A DNA stretch of 64,000 nucleotides from Flavobacterium branchiarum (lineage in GTDB: Bacteria; Bacteroidota; Bacteroidia; Flavobacteriales; Flavobacteriaceae). Of the stretch, positions 63,851 to 64,000 are shown piece after piece; within the stretch, counting starts at the first letter, position 1, and every line of letters begins with the position of its first letter. A model generated the notes under the pieces. The model saw only the letters and a program-made list of their open reading frames with translations. It made no database searches and had not been told where the DNA came from. The translations under genes and the position numbers were made by a program. Location: NCBI RefSeq assembly GCF_030409845.1, contig NZ_JAUFQQ010000005.1, forward strand, positions 1,116,001 to 1,180,000, in the 5' to 3' direction.

Positions 63851-63985
63851 ACACATAGAGACATAGTTTCCCTTTATGGTTATAAAGACGTTTCACTTGC
63901 CTAAGTACAGATAGAGCTATGTGTGAAAATCATGATTTTTTAAGACTTCCTTAATTTCAAATTCTAAATCTATGTTTCTATGTGT
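63851..63985. repeat. ACATAG-type stutter inverted repeat upstream of aceA
   Basis: Left end ACACATAGAGACATAG (63851-63866) and right end CTATGTTTCTATGTGT (63970-63985) pair at 15 of 16 bases. Another CTATGTGT lies inside (63917-63924). It occupies most of the region upstream of aceA up to the window end. Confidence 0.65.
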
Positions 63986-64000
63986 TTATTTTTTTTCAAC

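Overview
The window looks like part of a Flavobacterium (Bacteroidota, Flavobacteriia) chromosome. The DNA is AT-rich. It carries gliding and type IX secretion genes (gldB, and a DUF5103 'Plug' gene), families typical of this group (GxxExxY, DUF6702, DUF6370, CarboxypepD_reg-like proteins), and repeated matches to the Bacteroidota -7 promoter box TAnnTTTG. Most of it is ordinary housekeeping and envelope chromosome. Accessory material is limited to a RhuM gene beside a dead transposase, a GxxExxY gene framed by inverted arms, and several intergenic repeat elements.

Layout. 0-4.5 kb: gldB (partial), nadE, an orphan LuxR-type response regulator, and dnaG. 4.6-7 kb: an ECF sigma factor, a membrane-anchored putative anti-sigma protein and a periplasmic/outer-membrane protein in one operon. 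7-10.5 kb: polyprenyl diphosphate synthase, a lipoprotein, rlmN. 10.9-14.7 kb: a YceI / beta-barrel / YceI-like operon, a small helical lipoprotein, an O-methyltransferase. 14.8-16 kb: a long hairpin repeat, a second structured element, then PAP2 phosphatase and TatA. 16-22 kb: M1 peptidase, DUF6702, three tandem CarboxypepD_reg-like paralogues, pepE, two identical tRNA-Gly genes. 22.4-27.3 kb: GNAT, two convergent L,D-transpeptidases, gpmI. 27.4-32.5 kb: TetR / ABC / HlyD / TolC export operon whose ATPase has lost most catalytic motifs. 32.6-42.8 kb: DUF445, map, GxxExxY cassette, methyltransferase, SNF2 helicase, T9SS Plug, apaG, pruA. 43-48.3 kb: an unknown protein, an SMP-30-like beta-propeller, and a LytS/LytTR two-component pair with an alpha/beta hydrolase-TPR protein between its genes. 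48.3-50.2 kb: RhuM and an IS1595-like remnant. 50.2-57.3 kb: Tat-exported alkaline phosphatase, rsmG, fatty-acid desaturase, aminotransferase, a frameshifted serine hydrolase, two small envelope proteins. 57.5-64 kb: U32 protein, an 0.8 kb CGCAAAG/CTTTGCG repeat array, purT, DUF6370, a Crp-family regulator, and isocitrate lyase.

The most unusual signal is a class of intergenic elements whose ends are inverted and built from stuttered short words (CGCAAAG, CATTAAG, CACAGATT, ACATAG). They lie at 34.9-35.4, 59.3-60.2, 62.27, 62.35 and 63.85 kb. The first encloses the GxxExxY gene almost exactly. This suggests, as inference only, that GxxExxY and these arms form a small mobile or repeat-associated unit.
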